Made by a program: the position numbers and the translations under genes. Source: Desulfobacterales bacterium (GTDB lineage: Bacteria > Desulfobacterota > Desulfobacteria > Desulfobacterales > SURF-7). Taken from it: a DNA stretch of 32,585 nucleotides. Within the stretch, counting starts at the first letter, position 1; each line of letters opens with the position of its first letter. Of this stretch, positions 25,307-32,585 are shown in pieces. The stretch lies in assembly GCA_030145525.1 (NCBI GenBank), contig JAQYVL010000071.1:1-32585 (forward strand), written 5' to 3'. The notes beneath the pieces are model-generated. The model was not told the DNA's origin and made no database searches. It saw only the letters and a program-made list of their open reading frames with translations.

Positions 25307-26932
25307 ATGATTTTACATTTGCAAAGACCCTTTAGGATCAAGGCGGTACTGTTTGACTTTGACGGCACCCTGACACAACCGGGTGCAATTGATTTTTCAA
25401 TCATCCGAAAGGCGATCGGATGTCCCGAGAACCAGCCGATTATCGAATTCATTGAAGCGATTCCCGATAGAAATCTTCAGCAAAAATACTTTTTATATCT
25501 GGAACAGTTTGAGATGGAGGGGGCTGAAAAATCAATGCCGAATCCGGACGCGGAAACCGCTATACAATATCTGCGTTCTGCAAAGCTTTACACCGGTATT
25601 ATCAGCCGCAACGGAATGTTGTCAATAAAAAGAGCCTTTGAGAATTTTGGAAAACTGGGAATGGAAGATTTTGATCTTATCATCACCAGGGATGATCCGA
25701 TTGCCCCTAAACCGAGCGATGACGGAATAAATTTAGCAGCGGACAGATTTAAGATCAAACCTGAAGAGATTCTCGTTGTTGGAGATTATATTTATGATAT
25801 TGAGTCTGGAAATCGTGCCGGGGCTATAACGGTTTTTTTGTCCAATTCAGGGGCGGCGGCATCTTTCAACATTGAAAGCGATTTTCAAATTTCACGGCTT
25901 TCCGAACTGGGAAATATTGTTCGGCTGGGATTGCCCCTTTCTTCCGGAAAATTTCCGGCAGATCTTTTGAAACTTTTTCTTGATTCTCTTGAGTTCGAGG
26001 ATCCTTCAATTCTTGTTCGCCCCGGAATCGGGGAAGATAATGCCGTCGTCAGTATTGATGGGGAAGAAATTCTGGTGTTAAAATCCGATCCAATAACATT
26101 TGTTACAGAAAATCTGGGGTATTACACGGTGCTGATCAATGCAAATGATATCGCAACATCAGGTGCAAGACCCCGCTGGTTTCTTACGACCCTTTTTTTT
26201 CCACCTGGAGTGACTCCTTCGATGGTTTTTACTGTTATGAATGAATTGAAAAGGGCGTGTCAACAATTCGGGATCATGCTTTGCGGAGGGCATACGGAGA
26301 TAACCGATTCCGTAAATCGTCCTATAGTAACCGGTATGCTTGCCGGGACAGCGGATAAAAAATCCCTAATCGACAAAAAGCGAATAAAAAAAGGAGATCG
26401 GGTTCTGCTTACCAAAGGCGTGGCTGTAGAAGGGACGGCAATAATCGCCGGAGAATTGACGGAAAAGCTTGAAAATCTCGGGTTGTCTCAAATGACAATT
26501 GAATCCGCAAAGAGATTTCGGGAAAATATCAGCATTCTGGAGGAGGCCGGTATTGCAGCAGTCCATGAGGGTGTCACCGCCATGCATGATGTCACGGAAG
26601 GAGGGATAGCCATGGCTGTATATGAGCTTTCCGTGGCCTCCGGCTGTAAAATTGAAATTGATATGGATAAAATTTCTATTTTTCCGGAAACAGAAGAGAT
26701 TTGTCAGTTGCTTGATTTAAATCCGTTTGGCCTGATCGGTTCCGGCGCGCTTCTAATCTGTTGCAAACCAGTTTCTTTTGAGGGGCTTATAAAAAAAATT
26801 AAAAACGCCGGAATCGAAATTGCCGTCATCGGAGAGGTTGCAGAATCAGGAGAAGGCGTTGAGGCATTAAAAAATAACCGAAAAACATCATGGCCGGTTT
26901 TTGAATCCGATGAAATCACCCGTCTTTTTTAA
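25307..26932 (+). CDS. HAD hydrolase fused to AIR-synthase/HypE-like domain
   Basis: A 541-residue fusion. The first 200 residues are a HAD-type phosphatase: 'LFDFDGTLT' with nucleophile D17 and acid D19, a Ser in 'ISRNG', Lys in 'APKPSDDG' and 'VGDYIYDIESG'. From about 235 to the end lies an AIR-synthase-fold ATP-binding domain: 'LKSDPITFVTENLGYYTVLINANDIATSGARPRWF', 'CGGHTEITDSVNRPIV' and 'MHDVTEGGIAMAVYEL'. It resembles HypE and its relatives, but the C-terminal Cys motif that HypE uses for carbamoyl transfer is missing (the end is ITRLF). The reaction is therefore unknown; it may phosphorylate and dephosphorylate a metabolite. There are no hydrogenase genes nearby. Confidence 0.88.
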   Translation: MILHLQRPFRIKAVLFDFDGTLTQPGAIDFSIIRKAIGCPENQPIIEFIEAIPDRNLQQKYFLYLEQFEMEGAEKSMPNPDAETAIQYLRSAKLYTGIISRNGMLSIKRAFENFGKLGMEDFDLIITRDDPIAPKPSDDGINLAADRFKIKPEEILVVGDYIYDIESGNRAGAITVFLSNSGAAASFNIESDFQISRLSELGNIVRLGLPLSSGKFPADLLKLFLDSLEFEDPSILVRPGIGEDNAVVSIDGEEILVLKSDPITFVTENLGYYTVLINANDIATSGARPRWFLTTLFFPPGVTPSMVFTVMNELKRACQQFGIMLCGGHTEITDSVNRPIVTGMLAGTADKKSLIDKKRIKKGDRVLLTKGVAVEGTAIIAGELTEKLENLGLSQMTIESAKRFRENISILEEAGIAAVHEGVTAMHDVTEGGIAMAVYELSVASGCKIEIDMDKISIFPETEEICQLLDLNPFGLIGSGALLICCKPVSFEGLIKKIKNAGIEIAVIGEVAESGEGVEALKNNRKTSWPVFESDEITRLF

Positions 26933-27069
26933 CCGTTTTTAGCGCTCTCTTTTCTGGACTGCTCAAAGCACCACCTGTAAAACTGAGGGCTTTGTTTTAA
27001 AAGATACGATAGTCTGTTAATTTGATTTTAAGATGTTAACCTTGTTTTATTGGACACAGGATTCCAGTG

Positions 27070-28056
27070 ATGAAGAAAATAATGATAAAACTCCTTATTC
27101 TGATTGTCCTTGCAGCAGGGACCCTTGCGGCCGCAGGAGGACACCTTGACAGGCCCATTCAGAAAATCGGCATGGCCTCGATTACGGATTCAAATCAACG
27201 CTACTTGAAAGATTCGTTTGACCGGGCCACAAACGGGTTTCTTATTCTCTCGGCGATTAAAAGCGGCTTGGCTGTAATTGAAGGGTCGGAAGTCGGTATC
27301 GGGTTCAGTCTGGAGTTGGGGGATATTGTTCAATCGATCTACGATTACGTGGATATTGCATGGAAAACAGCCCTTGCAGGTGGGACGGTTCTTTTGTTGA
27401 CGCGTCTGGCGCTTGATGCGGCAGCATTGATTGATGTTATCTTTCTTTCCTCCATGCTTTTTTTCATGATGATCACCCTTGCAGTTCACTGGTTTCTGCC
27501 TCACTTTCGAAGAATTTTTCGGTTTCTCAGGGAAGGTGTTCTTTTTTCAACTGTTTTTACACTCACCTTTTATCTGGTTCTTCCCTTTTCAATAACAGGA
27601 GCCTCCTATTTATCACAAAAAATTTCAAAGCCGCTGCTTCAGGAAACCCGGGAAGGTTTTTTGAGCATTCAGGAGGAATTTTCATCGGATAAATTAAATC
27701 AGAAACTGTTCCCGGACAGTATTGCAGGGAAAAATAGCTGGTACGCGAAATTTGATATCCCGTCGAATTATAAATCCGTTATAGCCCATTTCAAATCATT
27801 GCAGGTCTATTTCAAAGAAAAAACAGAAGAAATTGCGGTATGGACCATGAAACTGATTGCAGCTTATCTGTTTGACTGTATTATTTTTCCCCTGACCTTT
27901 TTCATCATTCTGTTTCTTTTTACCCGGGGTACGGTACGATATTTCATGGGTGTCAGCAGAAGTTTCGGTTTGCGTGATGATATGGACGCGATTTTTTTAA
28001 AATATATTAAAAGCAACCCGTCTTCAGCAGATTCGAATCCCCCTCAGGAAAGCTGA
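27070..28056 (+). CDS. Unrecognised membrane protein
   Basis: A 328-residue protein with a signal peptide or first membrane helix (about 3-22), a soluble segment of about 75 residues, then hydrophobic helices near 101-120, 122-142, 157-178 and 261-286. A soluble loop of about 80 residues lies between the last two. I do not recognise the family. GTG at 27067 is a possible start, but AGGA 8 nt before 27070 favours the ATG. It follows the HAD-AIRS gene by 137 bp without a clear terminator. Confidence 0.7.
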   Translation: MKKIMIKLLILIVLAAGTLAAAGGHLDRPIQKIGMASITDSNQRYLKDSFDRATNGFLILSAIKSGLAVIEGSEVGIGFSLELGDIVQSIYDYVDIAWKTALAGGTVLLLTRLALDAAALIDVIFLSSMLFFMMITLAVHWFLPHFRRIFRFLREGVLFSTVFTLTFYLVLPFSITGASYLSQKISKPLLQETREGFLSIQEEFSSDKLNQKLFPDSIAGKNSWYAKFDIPSNYKSVIAHFKSLQVYFKEKTEEIAVWTMKLIAAYLFDCIIFPLTFFIILFLFTRGTVRYFMGVSRSFGLRDDMDAIFLKYIKSNPSSADSNPPQES

Positions 28057-28073
28057 TTCATAATTTGCGAAAT

Positions 28074-28265
28074 CATCACGCTTGACGCATTCGTAAAAAG
28101 TCAAAATTTCGATGGCAAAGAAAAAAGTTCCCCGCTTTTAGCGGGATTTCCGCTTCGCTCCAACAAGCTATTCCAGTCTCGCAAATCACGAGGAATGACA
28201 CGCAGTGAAGCGTCAGCGCTAACCGCAACGCCGAAATTGGACTTTTTACGAAGCCATCACGCTTG
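28074..28265. mobile_element. MITE-like palindromic element with flanking direct repeats
   Basis: TTCGTAAAAAGTC (28090-28102) and its exact reverse complement (28240-28252) are 13-bp terminal inverted repeats of a 163-bp unit, and similarity continues inward (AAAATTTCG against CGAAATT). Inside, CGCTTCGCT (28151-28159) pairs with AGTGAAGCG (28204-28212) with one wobble, and CCCGC/GCGGG (28131-28145) forms a hairpin. The 11-bp direct repeat CATCACGCTTG flanks the unit (28074-28084 and 28255-28265), like a target duplication. There is no transposase, so it would be non-autonomous. The right flank lies 33 bp before the next gene's start. Confidence 0.75.
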
Positions 28266-28298
28266 TGTAATCACCATTTCCGTGATATTTTTTTGATC

Positions 28299-29066
28299 AT
28301 GGAAGATGTCTATATTCAAATACGTGAGCGCGCCAGACAGATTGTGTCGACCTTTCCGGTACAGCCTTTTTATGAGGATTTTGCTGAAGCAGTTGAGATA
28401 TCCCGCAGCATGTTTGAAACAGATCCAGTAATCCGCAGGCTGCGGGAGTTTGTCGATAAAAATATAGAAAACAACAACCTGGGGCACGGTCTGGATCATG
28501 CGATCAAAGTCACGCTTGATGCCGGCACCCTGATGGTTGTAGAAGGAGAACTGTCAGGGTATCTGGAAAAAAACAGAAAACGATCAGTGTTTCTGGCTCA
28601 GTGCGCCGGTCTTCTTCATGATATAAAACGATCCCAGAAAGGACATGCGGAGAAAGGCGCCGATTACGCGAGGGGAATGCTTGGCTCCTGGCAGTCTTTT
28701 AAACCGGATGAAGTGACGTGCATTGCAGGCGCCATCCACAACCATGAAGCTTTTAAGGAGCAGCAGTCCTGTAAAAGCCTTGAGGGAACTCTTATTTCCG
28801 ACTGCCTTTATGATGCGGATAAATTTCGCTGGGGTCCGGATAACTTCGCCTACACGGTATGGGACATGATTGAATTTGCAGATATACCGCTAACCAAATT
28901 TGTAAGCCTTTTTCCCAAAGGGATTGCAGCACTGGAGAAAATCAAGACTTCCTTCCGAACAACAACCGGCATGAAATATGGGCCACAGTTTATTGATACC
29001 GGTCTCGCCATTGGTGAAAAGCTATACAGGGTAATCCAGAAGGAATTTGCCGAATTTTTACGCTGA
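28299..29066 (+). CDS. HD-domain phosphohydrolase
   Basis: A 255-residue protein with an HD domain: 'LGHGLDHAIKVTLDAG' near 63-78, 'CAGLLHDIKRSQKGH' with the HD pair near 109-110, 'AIHNHE' and 'LYDADKFRWGP'. This set of histidines and aspartates fits a metal-dependent phosphohydrolase of the YedJ/PgpH-like small HD class. The substrate is unknown. There is no GYP motif, so it is not of the HD-GYP type. ATG 28299 lacks a Shine-Dalgarno. TTG 28263 lies inside the repeat of the MITE-like element and is less likely. Confidence 0.82.
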   Translation: MEDVYIQIRERARQIVSTFPVQPFYEDFAEAVEISRSMFETDPVIRRLREFVDKNIENNNLGHGLDHAIKVTLDAGTLMVVEGELSGYLEKNRKRSVFLAQCAGLLHDIKRSQKGHAEKGADYARGMLGSWQSFKPDEVTCIAGAIHNHEAFKEQQSCKSLEGTLISDCLYDADKFRWGPDNFAYTVWDMIEFADIPLTKFVSLFPKGIAALEKIKTSFRTTTGMKYGPQFIDTGLAIGEKLYRVIQKEFAEFLR

Positions 29067-29583
29067 ACCGTTTTTGATTATAATAATATCGCTATTTTAC
29101 CATTCAACTCCCGGATTCCGGATTGATTAACTTGTCTGAGAAGCTGTTAGCGGGAAGCTATAAAAATATTTAATACTTTATGTGAATAATTATCGAGAAA
29201 AGCAGCGTGGTATAATCATATTCATTTGATATCATAATCTATATTTTAAAAACTATCTTCATCATCGCCATGATTCCATCCCAGACAAAACTCTAAAATA
29301 ATTTAATAATAGTTATAAAAAATGTTTTGTTTTTTTGTTTTGATAATCCAATTGAGTCCCGCCAAAATGGTGATCGTACAACAGTTTTTTTTAAATACTT
29401 TTTTATTTCAAATGGATATATATGAAAACAGCCATATACATTTAAAATGTAAAAAGTGGTATGAAATTTGAATAAACCAGTTCTGACATAAAAGTATACG
29501 ATTTTTAACAATTTTTAGTTTACAGCTAATTATTTATAATAGTAACAAAATGTTAGATGCAAGATGATTGTGGAGGCTATCGC
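29067..29583 (+). other. AT-rich region before the minor pilin operon
   Basis: This 517-bp gap is very AT-rich and holds no supported gene. An exact TATAAT (29535-29540) lies about 44 bp before the first pilin gene, but no good -35 stands 17 bp upstream. An alternative is CTGACA with TAACAA 17 bp later (about 29484-29512). TATATG (29419-29424) and CATATA (29433-29438) form a small palindrome that could bind a regulator. No clear sigma-54 GG-N10-GC site was seen. Confidence 0.4.
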
Positions 29584-30051
29584 ATGAGCTTTAAAAAGGA
29601 ATCCGGATTTACATTAATTGAACTGATGATGGTAATTGCCATAATGGTTATCCTGTCCGCTTTAGCGATACCAAACATGATCGGATGGCGGGATGCCTCA
29701 AAGTTGAGAAGTACGGTTAATAGTCTGCGAGGTGATCTTCAAATGGCCAGGTCATGGGCGATCAAACAGAATGTCGTTGTAAAGACACAGTTTGCCGCCA
29801 ACAGCTATGTCATTGCCGTTGAAGGAGGCCAGGTTCTCAAAAGACGGCAGTTGCCCGCCGGGGTGATTATTGATCTGTCGGATACGACGTTTAATGATGA
29901 CGACCTGGACGGCAGCCCCGACACGTCATTTAACGGTCGCGGAATACCGGTTCCCGGTGTTGCCGGGGATCTTGGGAATGTGGTGATCGAAGGCCGGGCC
30001 GGAAGAAGACAGATCAGCATCAATACGGTCGGCCGGGTTCAAATGTCATAG
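29584..30051 (+). CDS. Minor pilin, GspH/FimT family
   Basis: A 155-residue prepilin. The short leader MSFKKESG ends in the prepilin peptidase site G|FTLIE with Glu at +5, followed by a hydrophobic helix ('LMMVIAIMVILSALAIPNM'). The C-terminal head has 'LRGDLQMARSWAIKQN', typical of FimT/FimU/GspH, and 'AGRRQISINTVGRVQ'. It should help to prime pilus assembly at the inner membrane. GGAGG (29572-29576) 7 nt before ATG 29584 fixes the start; an ATG at 29557 would give an atypical leader. First gene of the pilin cluster. Confidence 0.93.
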   Translation: MSFKKESGFTLIELMMVIAIMVILSALAIPNMIGWRDASKLRSTVNSLRGDLQMARSWAIKQNVVVKTQFAANSYVIAVEGGQVLKRRQLPAGVIIDLSDTTFNDDDLDGSPDTSFNGRGIPVPGVAGDLGNVVIEGRAGRRQISINTVGRVQMS

Positions 30052-30064
30052 GGAAACAGGGGGC

Positions 30065-30688
30065 ATGAATTTGAAAAAGCATAACAGGGGTTTTACACTG
30101 GTGGAAGTTCTGGTCACACTGGCTATTGTTTCGATTGTCATGACGGTAGTCTACGTTGTATATGCTTCTTCTGTTCGATCTTACACCACTCAGGATGTCG
30201 CGGCAGGAGTTCAGCAAAGCATACGCGTCGGTATAGAATACGTGGCTCATGATATTCGGATGGCAGGTTTCGCGCCAACCACAGGCGACAATTTTGGAAT
30301 TGAGGAAGCTGCCGCCTCAAAAATCCGTTTTACCCTGGACACCATTGACACATCACTTGCCCCACCGGATTACAACGGTGTTATTGATGATGATGCTTCT
30401 GAAAGGATAACCTATTTGTTTGATTCGGGTAACAGACGGCTGATCCGGATTCTGGATGAAGACAAAGATACGGAATCGGAGCTTACTTTATTGGATAATG
30501 TGACCGCTTTATCCTTCCGGTATTTTGATGAAGCCGAAAATGACCTGGGTCTGCCGGTACCTGCATTGAACCTGGAAGATATTCGGGGGATTGATATTAC
30601 ATTAACGATTCGAGAGTCTGCCGGTCGCGGTGATCCTGTCGAACGGACCATAACCCAGCGGATATTGAGTCGTAATATAGGGCTTTGA
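30065..30688 (+). CDS. Minor pilin, PilW-like
   Basis: A 207-residue prepilin with leader MNLKKHNRG and cleavage site G|FTLVE, then a hydrophobic helix. The head begins 'VQQSIRVGIEYVAHDIRMAGFAP', the usual PilW signature (DIRMAG). It likely joins the other minor pilins in the initiation complex of a type IV pilus. It starts 13 nt after the FimT-like gene, and its stop overlaps a possible start of the next gene (TGATG). Confidence 0.9.
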   Translation: MNLKKHNRGFTLVEVLVTLAIVSIVMTVVYVVYASSVRSYTTQDVAAGVQQSIRVGIEYVAHDIRMAGFAPTTGDNFGIEEAAASKIRFTLDTIDTSLAPPDYNGVIDDDASERITYLFDSGNRRLIRILDEDKDTESELTLLDNVTALSFRYFDEAENDLGLPVPALNLEDIRGIDITLTIRESAGRGDPVERTITQRILSRNIGL

Positions 30689-30705
30689 TGGAAGGAAACA
30701 GGAAG

Positions 30706-31098
30706 ATGAAAAAAGAAAAATCGAAACAGATCGGAAAAAAATGCAATGAACAAGGGTTCACCATAATAGAAGCACTGATCGGGATTGCAATTTTTTCAAT
30801 CGCTCTTCTCGCCATTGCAACGCTGACGATTTCTTCCATCAACGGGAATGCTACTGCCCGGAGGGTTACGGAATCATCGGCCTGGGCATCCGATCGGATT
30901 GAAAGGCTGATGGCCGTTGACTACGAAGACCTGGAAAGCAGCCCGGCTCCGGTGAGAGAAGGGGGTTATACAATTTCATGGGATGTCACAGATAATACCC
31001 CTATGGCCAATGTTAAAACTGTCAGGGTTACTGTCCTGAATGCACAGAGCCGGCCAAGGGATATCACGTTTGAGTACTACAAGGCAATAACTTATTGA
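30706..31098 (+). CDS. Minor pilin, PilV-like
   Basis: A 130-residue prepilin with cleavage motif 'CNEQG|FTIIEALIGIAIFSIALLAIATL' and 'SAWASDRIERLMAVDYEDL', typical of PilV. The start is uncertain. ATG 30706 has AAGGA 9 nt upstream and gives a 17-residue leader; ATG 30688 overlaps the pilW stop and gives 23. It lies after the PilW-like gene, the reverse of the pilV-pilW order in Pseudomonas aeruginosa. Confidence 0.88.
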   Translation: MKKEKSKQIGKKCNEQGFTIIEALIGIAIFSIALLAIATLTISSINGNATARRVTESSAWASDRIERLMAVDYEDLESSPAPVREGGYTISWDVTDNTPMANVKTVRVTVLNAQSRPRDITFEYYKAITY

Positions 31099-31112
31099 TA
31101 TGAAGGTGTAAT

Positions 31113-31709
31113 ATGAAAAACAAACGGAATATTATTTCCGATGATGGAGGGATGGTTCTTGTCTTAATTTTGATGATTATCGCGCTGATCACCCTTGCCG
31201 GCATATCTTCCATTGACACATCAACTACAGAGATGAAGACAGCTACCAATGATGTGCAGCATAAAATCGCATTTTATATAGCAGAAGGAGGGCTGGATGT
31301 TGCTTCCGAGCTTTTGGAGCAGAATCTTTGCTGCCCTTCGGGTTTTACGGAAGATGAGGAAGATCTGGGGGAAGCGACAATCGGTATCACAAGGACAACG
31401 GCTCTTGATTTCTGGAAGAATACAACCATGTCCGATCCATCGGATGCAAACCGGGACCTTTTTTTTCCGAATAATTACGGATCCGCCCCCCACACCAATA
31501 TTACAATGGCCGGCAACACGATTCTGGGAATGGGCTCTGCGCTTCAAATGGCAGCCGGCTATGAAGGAAAGGGAAAAGGCGCTGCCGGAGGAGGCGGGCA
31601 TATTGTATATGACATCCATGCACAGCATTTGGGAAGCGGCAATACCGTTTCCGAACTCATGATCCAGTGGCGGCACGTGATTGGACAGGAAGAAGACTGC
31701 AAATATTAA
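31113..31709 (+). CDS. PilX-like pilus assembly protein
   Basis: A 198-residue protein whose N-terminus 'DDGGMVLVLILMIIALITLAGISS' is a class III-like pilin helix without the usual Phe and Glu5 after the glycine, as in the PilX N-terminal family. 'TEMKTATNDVQHKIAFYIAEGGLDVASELLEQN' fits the amphipathic part that follows. The head has a Gly-rich stretch (GKGKGAAGGGGHI). Its position between PilV- and PilY1-like genes supports the call. Confidence 0.83.
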   Translation: MKNKRNIISDDGGMVLVLILMIIALITLAGISSIDTSTTEMKTATNDVQHKIAFYIAEGGLDVASELLEQNLCCPSGFTEDEEDLGEATIGITRTTALDFWKNTTMSDPSDANRDLFFPNNYGSAPHTNITMAGNTILGMGSALQMAAGYEGKGKGAAGGGGHIVYDIHAQHLGSGNTVSELMIQWRHVIGQEEDCKY

Positions 31710-31817
31710 AAGGTTTTACTGAAAAACATCGTAAAGTTGAAGCACGTACCTTGAAATCTGAAAATTTTTGCTTCACCGGATGTTCGGCTTGGGAAACAAG
31801 CCACAAAAGGAGATATC

Positions 31818-32585
31818 ATGCAAGCGTTTAAAAAAAACATTTCGGCTTTTGTAATTTTGATCATTATTTTTTCCGTTAGCAGCCCCTGCCCCGAGGCTTT
31901 TGGAGGTAGCTGCGCAAGCGGCGTGGCGGTTCCCCCTTTTCTGGGCAGTAGCTCAACGCCCAATCTACTGATTTTGATCGACAATTCAGCCAGCATGTAT
32001 GATCTTGCCTATGTTAATGAAAGCAATCCCGAGGGCTGTTATGATGACACCTATAAGTCCATTCTAAGTTATGCCGGTTATTTTGAGCCGGATAAGTGGT
32101 ATGCGTATAGTTTTGGTGCGGAAAGATTCGTTCAGATAACCGATGCAGCCGCTGCGGCAATAAGTGCTTCGGCAACCTATAAAAGTTATGTTGAAAATGA
32201 TCCGGCAGATGCAGCCGATGACAGTGATGCCCAAGATGCCTTGATTATAATCAATGCCACTCCTGCGGTCACGGTTTTTGCTGGCAAAGGGAATTTTTTG
32301 AACTGGGCCACCGCGTCAAAGCTGGATATTGAGAAGAAGATTTTAACTGGCGGTAAGTATAAGCCGGCAGCAAGTGCGATATTGATGGAATCCAGGGGAT
32401 GCCTTAACCGGCGTATGATCAAAAAAATAGCCGCCAAAGATGCAGGCGGCGGTGATTTTTACCTGACCCTGGGGATCACCCCTCCCAGTGCGGAAGGATT
32501 TGATCCCTGGGAGGATGCCACCGTATATGCGGCCGGCAGCATTGTCAGCGATTATGGAAACTTCTACAGTACAGCAGCCGGGGGG
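31818..32585 (+). CDS. PilY1-like pilus tip protein, 5' part only
   Basis: The reading frame is open from ATG 31818 to the window edge (256 codons). AAAGGAG stands 5 nt upstream. A signal peptide (about 1-28) is followed by 'PNLLILIDNSASMYD', a VWA-like strand with DxSxS metal-site residues. 'GNFLNWATASKLDIEKKILTGG' and 'ESRGCLNRRMIKKI' are typical of PilY1-like proteins. The last visible residues (WEDATVYAAGSIV...GNFYST) look like a carbohydrate-binding module of the ChiC/CBM5-12 kind. The C-terminal beta-propeller lies outside the window. The protein would sit at the pilus tip or cell surface and may bind a ligand or substrate. Confidence 0.9.
   Translation, partial: MQAFKKNISAFVILIIIFSVSSPCPEAFGGSCASGVAVPPFLGSSSTPNLLILIDNSASMYDLAYVNESNPEGCYDDTYKSILSYAGYFEPDKWYAYSFGAERFVQITDAAAAAISASATYKSYVENDPADAADDSDAQDALIIINATPAVTVFAGKGNFLNWATASKLDIEKKILTGGKYKPAASAILMESRGCLNRRMIKKIAAKDAGGGDFYLTLGITPPSAEGFDPWEDATVYAAGSIVSDYGNFYSTAAGG

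Noticed and set aside
28090-28252. Complete insertion sequence
   Set aside because: The unit is only 163 bp and has no transposase frame.
29449-29475. Sigma-54 promoter before the pilin genes
   Set aside because: TGGTAT-N5-TTGAA resembles it only weakly and lacks the required GC element at the correct spacing.

Overview
The window reads as a stretch of chromosome from a Gram-negative, Desulfobacterota-like bacterium (former Deltaproteobacteria, possibly Desulfobacterales). This placement is inference. It rests on gene order and protein style: a PilZ protein before infC, a small MerR-type gene after pheT, DUF503 between infB and rbfA, a DUF362-ferredoxin protein, a Gram-negative minor pilin cluster with PilY1, and moderate GC with AT-rich gaps. 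No rRNA, CRISPR array, phage or complete insertion sequence was seen.

Bases 1-6020 hold a translation block on the + strand: PilZ protein, infC, rpmI, rplT, pheS, pheT and a MerR-type regulator. infC appears to start with the rare codon AUA behind a near-perfect Shine-Dalgarno sequence, which would allow the classical IF3 autoregulation. Bases 6049-6169 carry a tRNA-Gly(CCC) with its own promoter. After an intrinsic-terminator-like hairpin comes the second translation/RNA block (6346-18157): rimP, nusA, infB, DUF503, rbfA, nrnA, truB, rpsO, pnp and an M16 peptidase. dut and an MBL-fold hydrolase follow. This is the well-known nusA-infB-pnp superoperon, and the tRNA takes the place that metY has in E. 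coli. A 144-bp nested inverted repeat begins on the last base of the infB stop codon.

Bases 19457-28056 are accessory. They hold a minus-strand DUF362/ferredoxin protein, a plus-strand lipoprotein, and a minus-strand pair (HEAT-repeat protein, then HD-GYP protein) whose N-terminal domains look homologous. A plus-strand HAD phosphatase fused to an AIR-synthase/HypE-like domain and an unrecognised membrane protein follow.

A 163-bp MITE-like palindromic element flanked by 11-bp direct repeats lies at 28074-28265, directly before an HD-domain hydrolase. After about 500 bp of AT-rich DNA the window ends in a minor pilin operon: FimT/GspH-like, PilW-like, PilV-like, PilX-like, and a PilY1-like protein cut by the window edge. 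The PilZ and HD-GYP genes suggest c-di-GMP signalling in the same genome as type IV pili, but a direct link is not shown here.

The least explained items are the paired HEAT/HD-GYP module, the HAD-AIRS fusion, the nested inverted repeat after infB and the MITE-like element. I see no clear sign of a completely new defence or mobile system.
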